A DNA stretch of 64,000 nt from Bedellia somnulentella (Eukaryota > Arthropoda > Insecta > Lepidoptera > Bedelliidae), in assembly GCA_963576735.1 (NCBI GenBank), contig OY755186.1, positions 14,061,970-14,125,969 of the forward strand, given 5' to 3'. Positions 54,503 to 63,065 of this stretch are shown piece after piece. Both the position numbers and the translations under genes were made by a program. How positions within the stretch are numbered: the first letter of the stretch is position 1; each line of letters starts with the position of its first letter. Under the pieces are notes generated by a model, which saw nothing but the letters and a program-made list of their open reading frames with translations, made no database searches and was not told the origin of the DNA.

Positions 54503-55344
54503 AATATATATATAGCTACATGAATATATATATAATTACATTAATAGCTCAGTTGTAATACCATCGGTTTTAACCTTTTTTTACCTTAACATAGGTGAAT
54601 AAATGTTACTAGTTATGTTAAACAATCCATAAAATGTAGCTTACACCCTTTTTCTTTTGATGTAAATGTAAGTTTTCTTTTAATTCACTATAACGGTATT
54701 GCAATTCCTCCATTCTTTATCAAGCAGGCTTACTAGGAAATAATATATGAGCAATGCTTTTAAATGAATGAAACTAGAGCTTTAGTGCAGTAATTGTAAA
54801 TAAAGCAAATTGTTTTAAGACTCGAGCTGAAATGTTTGTGTCAAGTTTCACGAAATAATGGAAACAACAACCTTTCAGTGTAATGGTAATAATAAAAGTT
54901 AATAAAACGTAATCAAAAGTTTGCCTCATCTTATTGTAAATTACTCAGCCGTTTGTCGATGGCTTATCCTCTAAGACAACACAAAATGAAATATAACTTT
55001 TAACACATTTTGTATTTGTATAAACGCAAAATTTGTTTGACGTTATTTTTTATGTTTTGTTTTTCTGCTTCTTGTTGATTTCGAAAACAACAGAAAATAA
55101 AATGGATGTTCATTTTTATAATTAAATATTTGATTTTATTCTAGGATAATATATGTAAATGTAGATATTTTGTCGTAGGTTGTAATGTAAAAACTCTAAT
55201 TTTACGTACGTACATTTTCTTTTCCTATTCGTTTCAGATATTCGTAATATCCTAATAGCTTAACCGTTTATATTCAGAATGCTTTCAAATCTACTCGTTA
55301 CTTTTCATTATTTGCTTATATATTTTTATGTACTTATTTAAACT
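54503..55344. other. AT-rich noncoding stretch
   Basis: Short AT dinucleotide tracts at 54505-54540. No gene seen. Confidence 0.4.
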
Positions 55345-55625
55345 TATAAATAAAGAATAAATAAAGGAAAGAAAAATTTTTCGACACAGGCGGGAATCGA
55401 ACCCGCGACCTCGGGTATACGCCCCGATAGTAAAAATTCAGAGGTAGGAAACGCAAACTACTTAAACGTTTAAAAGAAATAAAGAATAGAAGAATTTCGC
55501 GCTGGCAGCCATTGACACGGTAGCTCAATTGGCAGAGCGTCGGGGCGTATACCCGAGGTCGCGGGTTCGATTCCCGCCTATTTGTCGAATTTTTTTTCTA
55601 TCCTTTATTTATTCTTTATTTATTA
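55345..55625. repeat. Inverted dimer of a tRNA-like SINE
   Basis: The plus copy (55516-55590) folds as a tRNA: GACACGG acceptor strand, GCTC/GAGC D arm, TCGGG-GCGTATA-CCCGA anticodon arm and GCGGG-TTCGATT-CCCGC T arm. Its 3' acceptor strand is mutated (CTATTTG). The minus copy (55377-55428) has only the 3' half but keeps CTGTGTC, which pairs fully with GACACGG. Both are followed by the same tail CCTTTATTTATTCTTTATTTA. The long inverted repeat spans 55345-55430 and 55537-55622. Confidence 0.8.
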
Positions 55626-56970
55626 GTAATAATCCCCACATGAGGTTTTCATGAACAAAAAGATTTAAATTATTTAAACTTGTTTAGTTAGCAGTTATCA
55701 AATCTGTAAATGACTTTTCAACAATTTCTTCAGAGGAAACTATAACAACCAAAAGCATATAAAAACAAAACTGTATCATGATACTTTCTTTGCTTTAGTT
55801 TTAATTTAGAGAAAGGTAATGCATAGAATTTTAACGAGTTGACACAGTTAATTTAGCACAGTAAAGTGAGCTGTAAAAATATCCGAGTATATATTATATT
55901 ATAATATAATCCCGAATAAATACAATGCACGAGCGGACTGCATTGTTTCAGTCAGTGGAGTGGCGTCATAGAGTAAAGTAATACACTGGATAAAGAGAAC
56001 CAACTTGCTGGATTTTAATGTCACCTAGTTTATAATGCAAACTTATCGCCATCTCGAGGCATTCCACCCGAACTTCTGCTACAATTTTATCACCTATATA
56101 TATATATCTATAAGTATATTGCGCCTTAAGCCTTAATTTCGATGTACTGACTGTATGGCTAAGAATATATAATATTAACAAAAAAAAAAACAAAACATGT
56201 CGAAGAAGTAGACACGCACACGATTCTATGCCGCATTTTGTAATTTTCCCTATAACATTAACAATATGTCGTAAAATTTTACGTTTATATACTCTAATAA
56301 AGAAGAAATCATACCGCGATGTAGGAATTACCAACAGTGCCATCTATTGATGAATAAGCAAATTACGGCGCGCTTTTTTAATAAGTTCAGGTGGAACTGC
56401 AATAGAGGCGCTGTTAAAAATCACAAAGTGAGGATGTAAGGAAGTTTCCAGCCCCTGAGTGGCGTGCTAGAACTAGCCACGGCCTTATTACTCCTCTCGT
56501 TCGTTCTTGACCTTAGGGAAACATTGATACTGACAGTATTATTTGTTTGTATCCTTGTTTCATTATAGAACAGGGTAAGATATAAACTATGCAGCCTATT
56601 ATAGTGTTGAGTGAGTCATAAATCCTAGATGGTTAAATATAAACCAATACTAACTCAAGGAAGGTAATCTTTGACGTATGCATAAAAATGTTGGATGTGT
56701 TAGTGTAAGAACCTATGGCACTAAAACTAGTTCGGTACACTCTTGGACGCTACATATAATTATCATTATGTTCTATTTATTTTAGTGCACATTTTCTTTC
56801 TTTATATGTATGTATCTTCTGACTTCATCCGTGTATTCTATCCCAACTTCGGCAAAGCAAGTACGTATAATTTAATGTAATGTATGTATGGTGCGACTAC
56901 ACTCCATCTTAACACCTCAACTACTGAACTAAAAACTATTTTTCCAAAAGTGTAAACCTATTTTGGATGT
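55626..56970. other. Noncoding stretch
   Basis: No recognised gene. A minus-strand open stretch at 55966-56343 lacks any family signature and is treated as chance. Confidence 0.4.
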
Positions 56971-56974
56971 AAAT

Positions 56975-57022
56975 TAGATACAAAAAATGCGTCCAAGTGG
57001 ACGAAGTCGCGGGCAAAAAGAA
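56975..57022 (+). repeat. Helitron 3'-end fragment
   Basis: AAAAAATGCGTCCAAGTGG then ACGAAGTCGCGGGCAAAAAG matches the Helitron ends at 660-704 and 63020-63065 but lacks the final CTAG. Confidence 0.6.
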
Positions 57023-57060
57023 ATGATTATATTTAGAAATGTAATATATTTATATGTGTT

Positions 57061-58525
57061 AAGTTCGGAAAAGTCACAGCAACTTACCGGGTACTATACC
57101 GGGTGTCATTCTTTCGAAAATGAATATTTTGGCAGACACGAAACAACATTTAAAACAGCTTTTTGCTCATGTAGCTTTGACAATTTTGCGTAGTTGCCTA
57201 TCTATTCTTCGACTAACTTACACTCTTCGTACCGCTCCAGTCTGGCTTCATATTGAATTATCGCAGAGATATTACGACACCCTTCGAGTATTGCTCGAAC
57301 ATGTTTTAAATATAGAGTTATCAAACTTTCAGTGATGTCAGGCTGCTTTGCCAATCAGACATGGAGGTTTGGGTATTCGCTGTCTTCGAGACACAGGATT
57401 GCCGGCTTTTTTGGCTTCCTCGCGTGGGGTTTTGGACCTAGTCACTACCATATTTTGACCTAAAAATAAAATAAAATATTTTGATTAATGGTGATGGATT
57501 CCAGATTCTTTTTGCTGAGGAGGCTTTAAGATCTTGGCGTGTTCGATGTCCAAACAGTGATTTGCCAGAGCAGCCTAGTCGGCAGCGTGCTTGGGACGAG
57601 GAGCTTTGTCAGGTTGCATTGCATGATATGGTGGAGCAATGTTCTGGTGCAGAGTTGGCACGTTTTAGGGCTGTGTCTCATCTAGACTCTGGTTGTTGGC
57701 TATATGCTTTACCCTCTCCGCAGCTTGGGACCCTATTGGACAATAATTGTCTGCGGATTGCAGTGGCACTTCGCTTAGGATGCAACATTTGTCAACCACA
57801 TCGCTGTGTCTGTGGGGCGCAGGTGGATTCTTTAGGTCGACATGGGCTTCATTGTCAGAATCTCACGGCACCAGTCTATAAATGATCTCGTTCGCAGAGC
57901 TTTCATTTCTGCTGACATCCCTGCAGTTCTCGAGCCTCAGGGATTATTCAGGAGTGATGGTAAGCGCCCGGATGGTTTGACCTTGGTTCCGTGGGAGAGA
58001 GATCGTTGTCTGATTTGGGATGCCACTTGCGTCTGCACAATTGCACCTTCCCATGTAGGATCTACCAATGCAGCTCCGGGGGCTGCTGCTGAAACGCCTG
58101 CGAGACATAAGCTTACTAAGTATAGTCAGCTTATGTCCTCTTTTTTCATTGTGCCTCTCGCTGTAGAAACTACCGGAGTTTGGGATTTAGAGGGAAAATC
58201 TTTTATAAAAGAGATAGGTCGCCGCCTCCGCCGTCGCACGGTTCCTCAACCGTGGCTGGGACTACCGTTCTGAGGCATTTTTGATGCAGAGGATCTCCCT
58301 AGCTGTTCAGCGGGGTAACGCTGCCAGCGTAATGGGAACCTTTGGGTCGGATATGTCTTGGAGCGGTTTGTTTAATTGACCTTTTTTTTTATTTTTGTTT
58401 AATTTAATGTTTATTTAATTTTTAGTTTTAAGTTAGTTGTAAGGTGCTTCTGTGTAATGTTGTATGATATGTACTTGAATAAATAAAATTATTACTTTAA
58501 CAAGTTGCTGTGACTTTTCCGAACT
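57061..58525 (+). pseudogene. LINE fragment with a restriction-like endonuclease C-terminus, between perfect inverted repeats
   Basis: Read in three frames, the region encodes an RT thumb/tail (LRLTYTLRTAPVW, QAALPIRHGGLGIR), then CVCGAQVDSLGRHGLHC (zinc-binding type). A PD-(D/E)xK-like block follows (LEPQGLFRSDGKRPDG, then RCLIWDATC), and the end reads RISLAVQRGNAASVMGTF. Lesions: TGA at about 57333, then frame changes near 57440-57480, 57842-57885 and 58270. The layout is that of a retroelement whose target nuclease is of restriction type at the C-terminus; the clade is not identified. The outermost 24 bp (57061-57084 and 58502-58525) are exact inverted copies. Confidence 0.7.
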
Positions 58526-58616
58526 GAGTAAAATAAAATAAATATTGTACAAAACAATCATGTTTCTTTTCATTTGTTATTTGTATCTATTATTTAGGTA
58601 AGTAGTAGGTAAGTAG

Positions 58617-58838
58617 AGGTGTAGCGTCGGCTTAGAATAGCACTACCAAATTTCCTCCCGTGGATGTTTGTAAGAGGCGGCTAAGGGTATTACGACTTTT
58701 TAAGTGGTTTTCGGGCGAAGTTGTTGGAGACCCGTCACAAACTTTCACTTACTTACTCACTTAATTTCCGAAAGTGGCTGAAGAATTTCTTATTCTGAAG
58801 CTCTAGCTATCCCTTTTTGGGATCTATGGCCGTGAGTA
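58617..58838 (+). repeat. Family A copy, diverged
   Basis: GTGTAGCGTCGGCTTAGAAT to GGCCGTGAGTATATATG. Confidence 0.75.
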
Positions 58839-59098
58839 TATATGTAAAAAATAAGCACTTTTGTTTTGACCCAACGGCCTGTGTGGTCCCTCTAGTTCGC
58901 AGCTGGCATAATTTACCACAATAACGCACTGGAGAGCCATTTAGTCATTCTTTCGTTAAAATAAAAACAAAACATGCCAAAAGCAAACTTTCGCACGTTA
59001 TAGACTAAAGTCTTGTCGATAGCTAGGGCAGCGATTAGTCTGATTACGTAGTAATCTCTTTATAGTTTGTGGAACTAGCGATGTGAAACATTAGGTAT

Positions 59099-59661
59099 GT
59101 CCACACTGTGCCTTTTCATCTTCAACTTTCGTCTTCATCTTTCTATTCAACTTTCAATTGACGCTTACAATAGGTGAATGCGTTAATTGAAACCAACAAC
59201 ACCATACTTTATTCGTAGTTTGAGTTTCTGTTGGAAAAATGTGCGACGACAATATTTTACTTGGGGGAATATATGCAGCTTACTTTGTTATAAGATATTC
59301 CAGCAAAAAAAGGACCAAGAGAAGGTTTTGGATACGAGGTTATTATAATAATCGAAGAAACGTGATTATAAGCGAACTAAGAGAAGATAAAGATATTCTT
59401 TTTTAAAAATTTACACGCATGTCCGAAAGAAATTTCGATCAACTTTTGAAATTGCTCAAACCAATAATTGCAAAGCAGTCAACCATCTTGGTGTTGAACG
59501 CTATGACGCACAAAAATCCACCCGACTCCGGATAACTTGCAACACAGCGCGCGCTCCGCTTTCAACTGTCATCGCGCATGCATTAAGGGCATGCCTCACG
59601 TGCGCTGTTGACTGCGCTATGACGCATGCCCTTATTGAACAAAAAAAGGCACAGTGTGGAC
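59099..59661 (+). mobile_element. PIF/Harbinger-like relic
   Basis: The 18-bp ends GTCCACACTGTGCCTTTT (59099-59116) and its exact complement (59644-59661) bound 563 bp. Inside, a short ORF (59239-59406) reads MCDDNILLGG, then RRFWIRGYYNNRRNV, ISELREDKDILF and stop. The same frame continues FTRMSERNFDQLLKLLKP, the N-terminal region of Harbinger transposases. The DDE core is deleted. A TA dinucleotide lies outside each end; the expected 3-bp duplication is not clear. Confidence 0.75.
59239..59406 (+). pseudogene. Harbinger transposase N-terminal remnant
   Basis: 55 codons from a good ATG to TAA. The stop interrupts the RMSERNFDQLL helix that should follow. The family helix-turn-helix precedes the catalytic domain, which is absent. 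Confidence 0.7.
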
Positions 59662-59721
59662 GTAGCTATTAAGGGCCTCCCCGCATTTTGCAGCTATTGC
59701 CAGGCATCCGTCCTACCGCCC

Positions 59722-59759
59722 CACAGTGTAGGAATTTCATGATCTGGCGGGATTTAATT
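59722..59759 (+). repeat. Transib left terminal inverted repeat
   Basis: CACAGTGTAGGAATTTCATG then ATCTGGCGGGATTTAATT. Heptamer-like start at the CGCCC duplication. Confidence 0.8.
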
Positions 59760-59967
59760 ATTTAATAAACATAACTTATTTTTTGTAGTGAAATGGATGT
59801 TATATGCTATTAAAAGTTTTATTAAAATAATAAAAAGTAACGAAATAAGTTTTAAAGGTAAATTCACTAAAAAAACATTTTACTATAACACAGAAAGCAT
59901 TAAAATACATATCAGTCACTTTGGTCGTCCCTAGGTGTCTCATTTGGCGTAGGTAAGGAAAGCAAAT

Positions 59968-60310
59968 TCAAAACTTCGGGTTCCAGTTGACTTTTTTCAT
60001 CCTAGGGATATATCGCAAGCTGGCTATATAAGGATCTGATGATATCAATAGCCTGTTAATAAGATCCTCGTTGGTGTCGACACGTGATCTTTTTCGTGTA
60101 AAATATTCTCTATACTTTCGGGTATCCTTATTCCTGGCCTCTTGTGCTTCCTCAGACAATTGGCCAATAGGAAAAATACATGAGGCTATTACTTCTCTGC
60201 CATGGAATAGCACTTTGTGGACGCTGACAGGCATACTGAACCAAGAGTATTCCTGTAGGTAGAGGTTTATGGTATCTTTGATATATGTATTAAACGCATT
60301 TAAATCGATT
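59968..60310 (-). pseudogene. Transib transposase, C-terminal fragment
   Basis: The open frame runs from the deletion junction (about 60310) through YLQEYSWFSMPVSVHKVLFH to the stop at 59968. HKVLFHGREVI and PIGQLSEEAQEARNKDTRKY parallel the end of RAG1, where an HK-x-L-x-H helix and a GNESGNK-type segment carry the third catalytic acid. By that analogy the glutamate in SEEAQEARNK is the catalytic E. A basic helix (RKYREYFTRKRSRVDTNEDL) follows. Family assignment is by motif recall, not by a search. Confidence 0.75.
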
Positions 60311-60875
60311 GAATCTTACGAGCTATTTTCATCTCCGTACCTTTATTTGGCGAACCCATAGAAAGCTCCTTGATAATAGTAGCCGACTCTCGTTTGCCTT
60401 GTTTCCGAAGGTTTAACTCGTTCGCGACTGTTATTTCTTCAGGGCTGGTGGAAGCAATAAGATTTTCAACTTTTCGCCTTTTAGTCTTATTACAGCATTC
60501 TGAAAAAGGCTTTTGTGGTCTTCCAGGACTACTCAAATGCGAAGAAGATGGGAGTTCTTGCATTACACGGTACGGAAACACGATTTTAGTATTCAACCAG
60601 TCAGAATTATTCTGTAAAAAGCGATCGCGTGTACGGTTACTATCTGCCCATTTTTCTTCCAATCTTGCCATTAAAGACCTTAAAATCTTTTTCATTTCCT
60701 TTAAAGCATCTTTAGAAAGCCTTATCGGCTCAAAACGGCTGATAATAAAATGAAAAACAGCATCAAAACGCTTTTTCCCCTTCTTCACATACCAAATATC
60801 AAATATTTGCATTCTGGTAATTTCAGAAGTCATCCTAAAAATAAAAAATCTTTGAGAGGGGCAAAAACGGGCCAA
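60300..60875 (-). pseudogene. Transib transposase, N-terminal fragment
   Basis: 191 codons; the ATG at 60833 (MTSEITRMQIFDIW) is the more natural start. It has a helical N-terminus, a Ser/Pro-rich hinge, then SSPGRPQKPFSECCNKTKRRK, the short basic block that precedes the core in Transib and RAG-like proteins, and a helical segment ending KIARKIQSI. The stop arises because the deletion joined it out of frame to the C-terminal fragment, which overlaps it by about 10 bases. Confidence 0.7.
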
Positions 60876-61339
60876 ATCTGTTAATTACATCTACTAGTTA
60901 AGACTACAACCTATATTATGATGTTATTTTTGCTACGTAATATCGTGTAATAATGTAATATTTTCCCTATTCAAATTTACCTTTATAAAAAAAACGTATG
61001 TTTTTTAGGCTCATTCGTTTAAATGCGTTTATGTATATATTTTAACATCTAAAGATTAAAAAAACAGTCTTATTCTTACCTTAAGATACTGTAAACACCG
61101 TAAATAACACAAAATACGCAGTTATAGCAATAATCACTCTGTAATTGTATTAACAATGTACGCAAATAAACGGTTCGCTTTGTGTCAATCCAATGATCAA
61201 TTTTATGTACTACTTTCAACATCATTTTATTTTGGTTTTGAAATACGTACAAAAATTTTAAGTATGTAATGATTTTAAGTAGTGTCTATGCTATTGAAAA
61301 AGTGTATTAATTGATCGTTTCGGTCGAGTATGTTTTTTG

Positions 61340-61377
61340 AATTAAATCCCGCTAGATTTCATTTTTCCCACACTGTG
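61340..61377 (-). repeat. Transib right terminal inverted repeat
   Basis: On the minus strand CACAGTGTGGGAAAAATGAA then ATCTAGCGGGATTTAATT. It is followed outside by the second CGCCC. Confidence 0.8.
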
Positions 61378-61700
61378 CGCCCGGCCGAACGTTCTCGGGC
61401 CACCGGAGGCCTTAGTTCAGTGCGGTTGTCGCGAGCGAGCGGAGCGCATGAACGTTGTTATCTATCTATACTATAATCTATCTTCTATTCTATACTATAA
61501 TAAGACTGTAACGAGGTCAAAACTGTACATTGAAGAAAAAAAAAATAAAAACCGGTGGAATATGTTTTATTTTCGATATTGAAGCCAAATTTGCTATTTT
61601 TGAAAAAAATGTCTGTCTGTCTGTCTGTCTGTCTGTATAGGATATAATTTATCCCGGATTTCGCAAGGGTACAGGAGCATAAAAAAACATAACTTTTATA

Positions 61701-62420
61701 TGGTTCCCCATATTTACACGATTAATTTTTTCATCGACCGACTTTATCGGACTCTTCATTAATAGTCTTTTTGGAAAAAATAAGGGTTTCATCCATTTTC
61801 ATCAAAATAATTGTCCATTTAATTGTTTATCAATAGTATGACTACTAGATATATAGGATATCACATATATAGTATACCGTTCGGTAAACACTAAATACGA
61901 AAGACCCAGGTTCGAATCCCGGGTGGTGTAAGTCTTTTTGCGTATTTTTTTTTTGCTTTTGTGTTAGGTAAGAATAATAGGGTGCACTAATCCTTCTTTT
62001 TCACATTCAACTAAGCGAATATGTATGAATAAAGATAATTGAAAGCATATTGTATGAATTTTGCGTATTCATTTGGTAGGTTTGAGAATGTGTTTATAAC
62101 TTTTGTTTATTTAACTATTTTTAACTTATATTCTCATAGATATATTATACTTTACTTACGCATAAATTAATATTCTGTTTAAGCCTCAGAATGCATAGTT
62201 TGAAAATAATAGTAAATATCTCAATTTTAATTCAGTACCGCCGCCTATTGGCCGATGATTGCAATCTCTCTCACATCACCAACTTATTGCTCCCCATATT
62301 TACACGATTATTTTTTTCATCGACCGACTTTATCGGACTCTTCATTAATAGTGTTTTTGAAAAAAATAAGGGTTATATCCATTTTCATCAAAATAAATGT
62401 CCATTTAATTCATCTATCCA
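61701..62420 (+). repeat. Direct repeat pair inside the Helitron
   Basis: 61701-61835 and 62287-62415 share CCCCATATTTACACGATTA, TCATCGACCGACTTTATCGG and CATCCATTTTCATCAAAATA. The intervening 450 bp carries a tRNA-like piece (GGTTCGAATCCCGGGTGGTG at 61911-61930). Confidence 0.7.
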
Positions 62421-62434
62421 TCATTAATGAGTAT

Positions 62435-62605
62435 ATATTAACGGGCATAAATCTCATAAAAGGGTAGCCATAGCTTCAGAGATAGTAATTCTTCATCCAC
62501 TTTTGGAAATAGATTGGGGAAAACGTAGTTAAATAAAGGTTGTTAGTGATGGGTCACCAACTGCATCGCCCAACAATCACTTAAAAAGCCTCAATGTCCT
62601 TTATA
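62435..62605 (-). repeat. Family A copy inside the Helitron
   Basis: Same diverged subtype as 420-590 (ATAAAAGGGTAGCCATAGCT...GCATCGCCCAACAATC). Confidence 0.7.
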
Positions 62606-62607
62606 TT

Positions 62608-62926
62608 GTATATATGTAGGAATGTTGAGATGGTTTGGGCACATAGAGAGGATGGATGATAGAAAATTGGTAAAAGGGATCTATAAAGCTAGTGTGGATG
62701 GTAATGTTAGTAGAGGACGACCACGGAGAACACACTTGGACCAAATTGAGAGTGTGCTCAAAAAGGCTGGCGTCCGAAGTATGAAGAATAAAAGAGCATG
62801 TATGAAAAGATTGATGGATGTAAACGAAGCTAGAGAGGTTTGTCAGGATCGTGCGAAGTGGCGATCAATAGTCTCTGCCTACCCCAATGGGAACTAATGG
62901 CGTGAGTATATGTATGTATGTATGTA
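62608..62926 (+). mobile_element. LINE 3' end inserted in the Helitron
   Basis: Flanked by a perfect 13-bp duplication TGTCCTTTATATT (62595-62607 and 62927-62939). The uninterrupted Helitron at 561-580 confirms the insertion. It ends GGCGTGAGTATATG(TATG)3, the tail shared with family A. Confidence 0.88.
62622..62897 (+). CDS. LINE ORF C-terminal end
   Basis: 91-codon open frame: MLRWFGHIERMDDRKLVKG, then GRPRRTHLDQIESVLKKAGV, NKRACMKRLMDVNEARE, ending AKWRSIVSAYPNGN. This is the familiar tail of an insect LINE polyprotein (the MLRWFGHIERM and GRPRR pattern lies after RT). It is a truncated insertion, not a free-standing gene. Its intact frame shows that it is young. Confidence 0.8.
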   Translation: MLRWFGHIERMDDRKLVKGIYKASVDGNVSRGRPRRTHLDQIESVLKKAGVRSMKNKRACMKRLMDVNEAREVCQDRAKWRSIVSAYPNGN

Positions 62927-63065
62927 TGTCCTTTATATTCTTTACAACGCCCGCGGGAATATAAATATAAAAAAACAGAAGTTGTGATCGTTTTTAGGTG
63001 TTTTGGATGTAAAGCGGATGCAAAAAATGTAGTCCACGCGGACGAAGTCGCGGGCAAAAAGCTAG

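Larger units (their letters stand above)
59722..61377 (-). mobile_element. Transib-like (RAG1-related) DNA transposon, internally deleted
   Basis: Both ends begin with CACAGTG, the sequence of the V(D)J recombination signal heptamer, and form 38-bp terminal inverted repeats (about 29 of 38 matching; inner block GCGGGATTTAATT shared exactly). The flanks CGCCC (59717-59721 and 61378-61382) are a perfect, GC-rich 5-bp duplication. 5-bp GC-rich duplications and CAC-ends are the known signature of Transib. The interior, on the minus strand, encodes the N- and C-terminal parts of a RAG1-like transposase. The middle, which would carry the first two catalytic aspartates, is missing, so the copy is non-autonomous. 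Confidence 0.8.
61461..63065 (+). mobile_element. Long non-autonomous Helitron with nested repeats
   Basis: Starts with TCTATCTATACTATAATC at 61461 or 61465 (preceded by A) and ends CTAG at 63062-63065 followed by T, with the CGCGGACGAAGTCGCG hairpin just before. Inside are a (TGTC)n microsatellite (61612-61637), an internal direct repeat of about 130 bp, a family A copy and a later LINE-tail insertion. No Rep/helicase gene. Confidence 0.75.

Noticed and set aside
55516..55590. A functional tRNA gene (anticodon GTA by position)
   Set aside because: The acceptor stem is mismatched, T33 is missing, and an inverted partial copy with the same tail marks it as a SINE.
55966..56343. 125-aa minus-strand open frame as a gene
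   Set aside because: Low-complexity hydrophobic and basic composition from AT-rich DNA, no motif, no splice or start context.
60370..60753. Plus-strand 127-aa open frame
   Set aside because: Antisense of the Transib N-terminal fragment.
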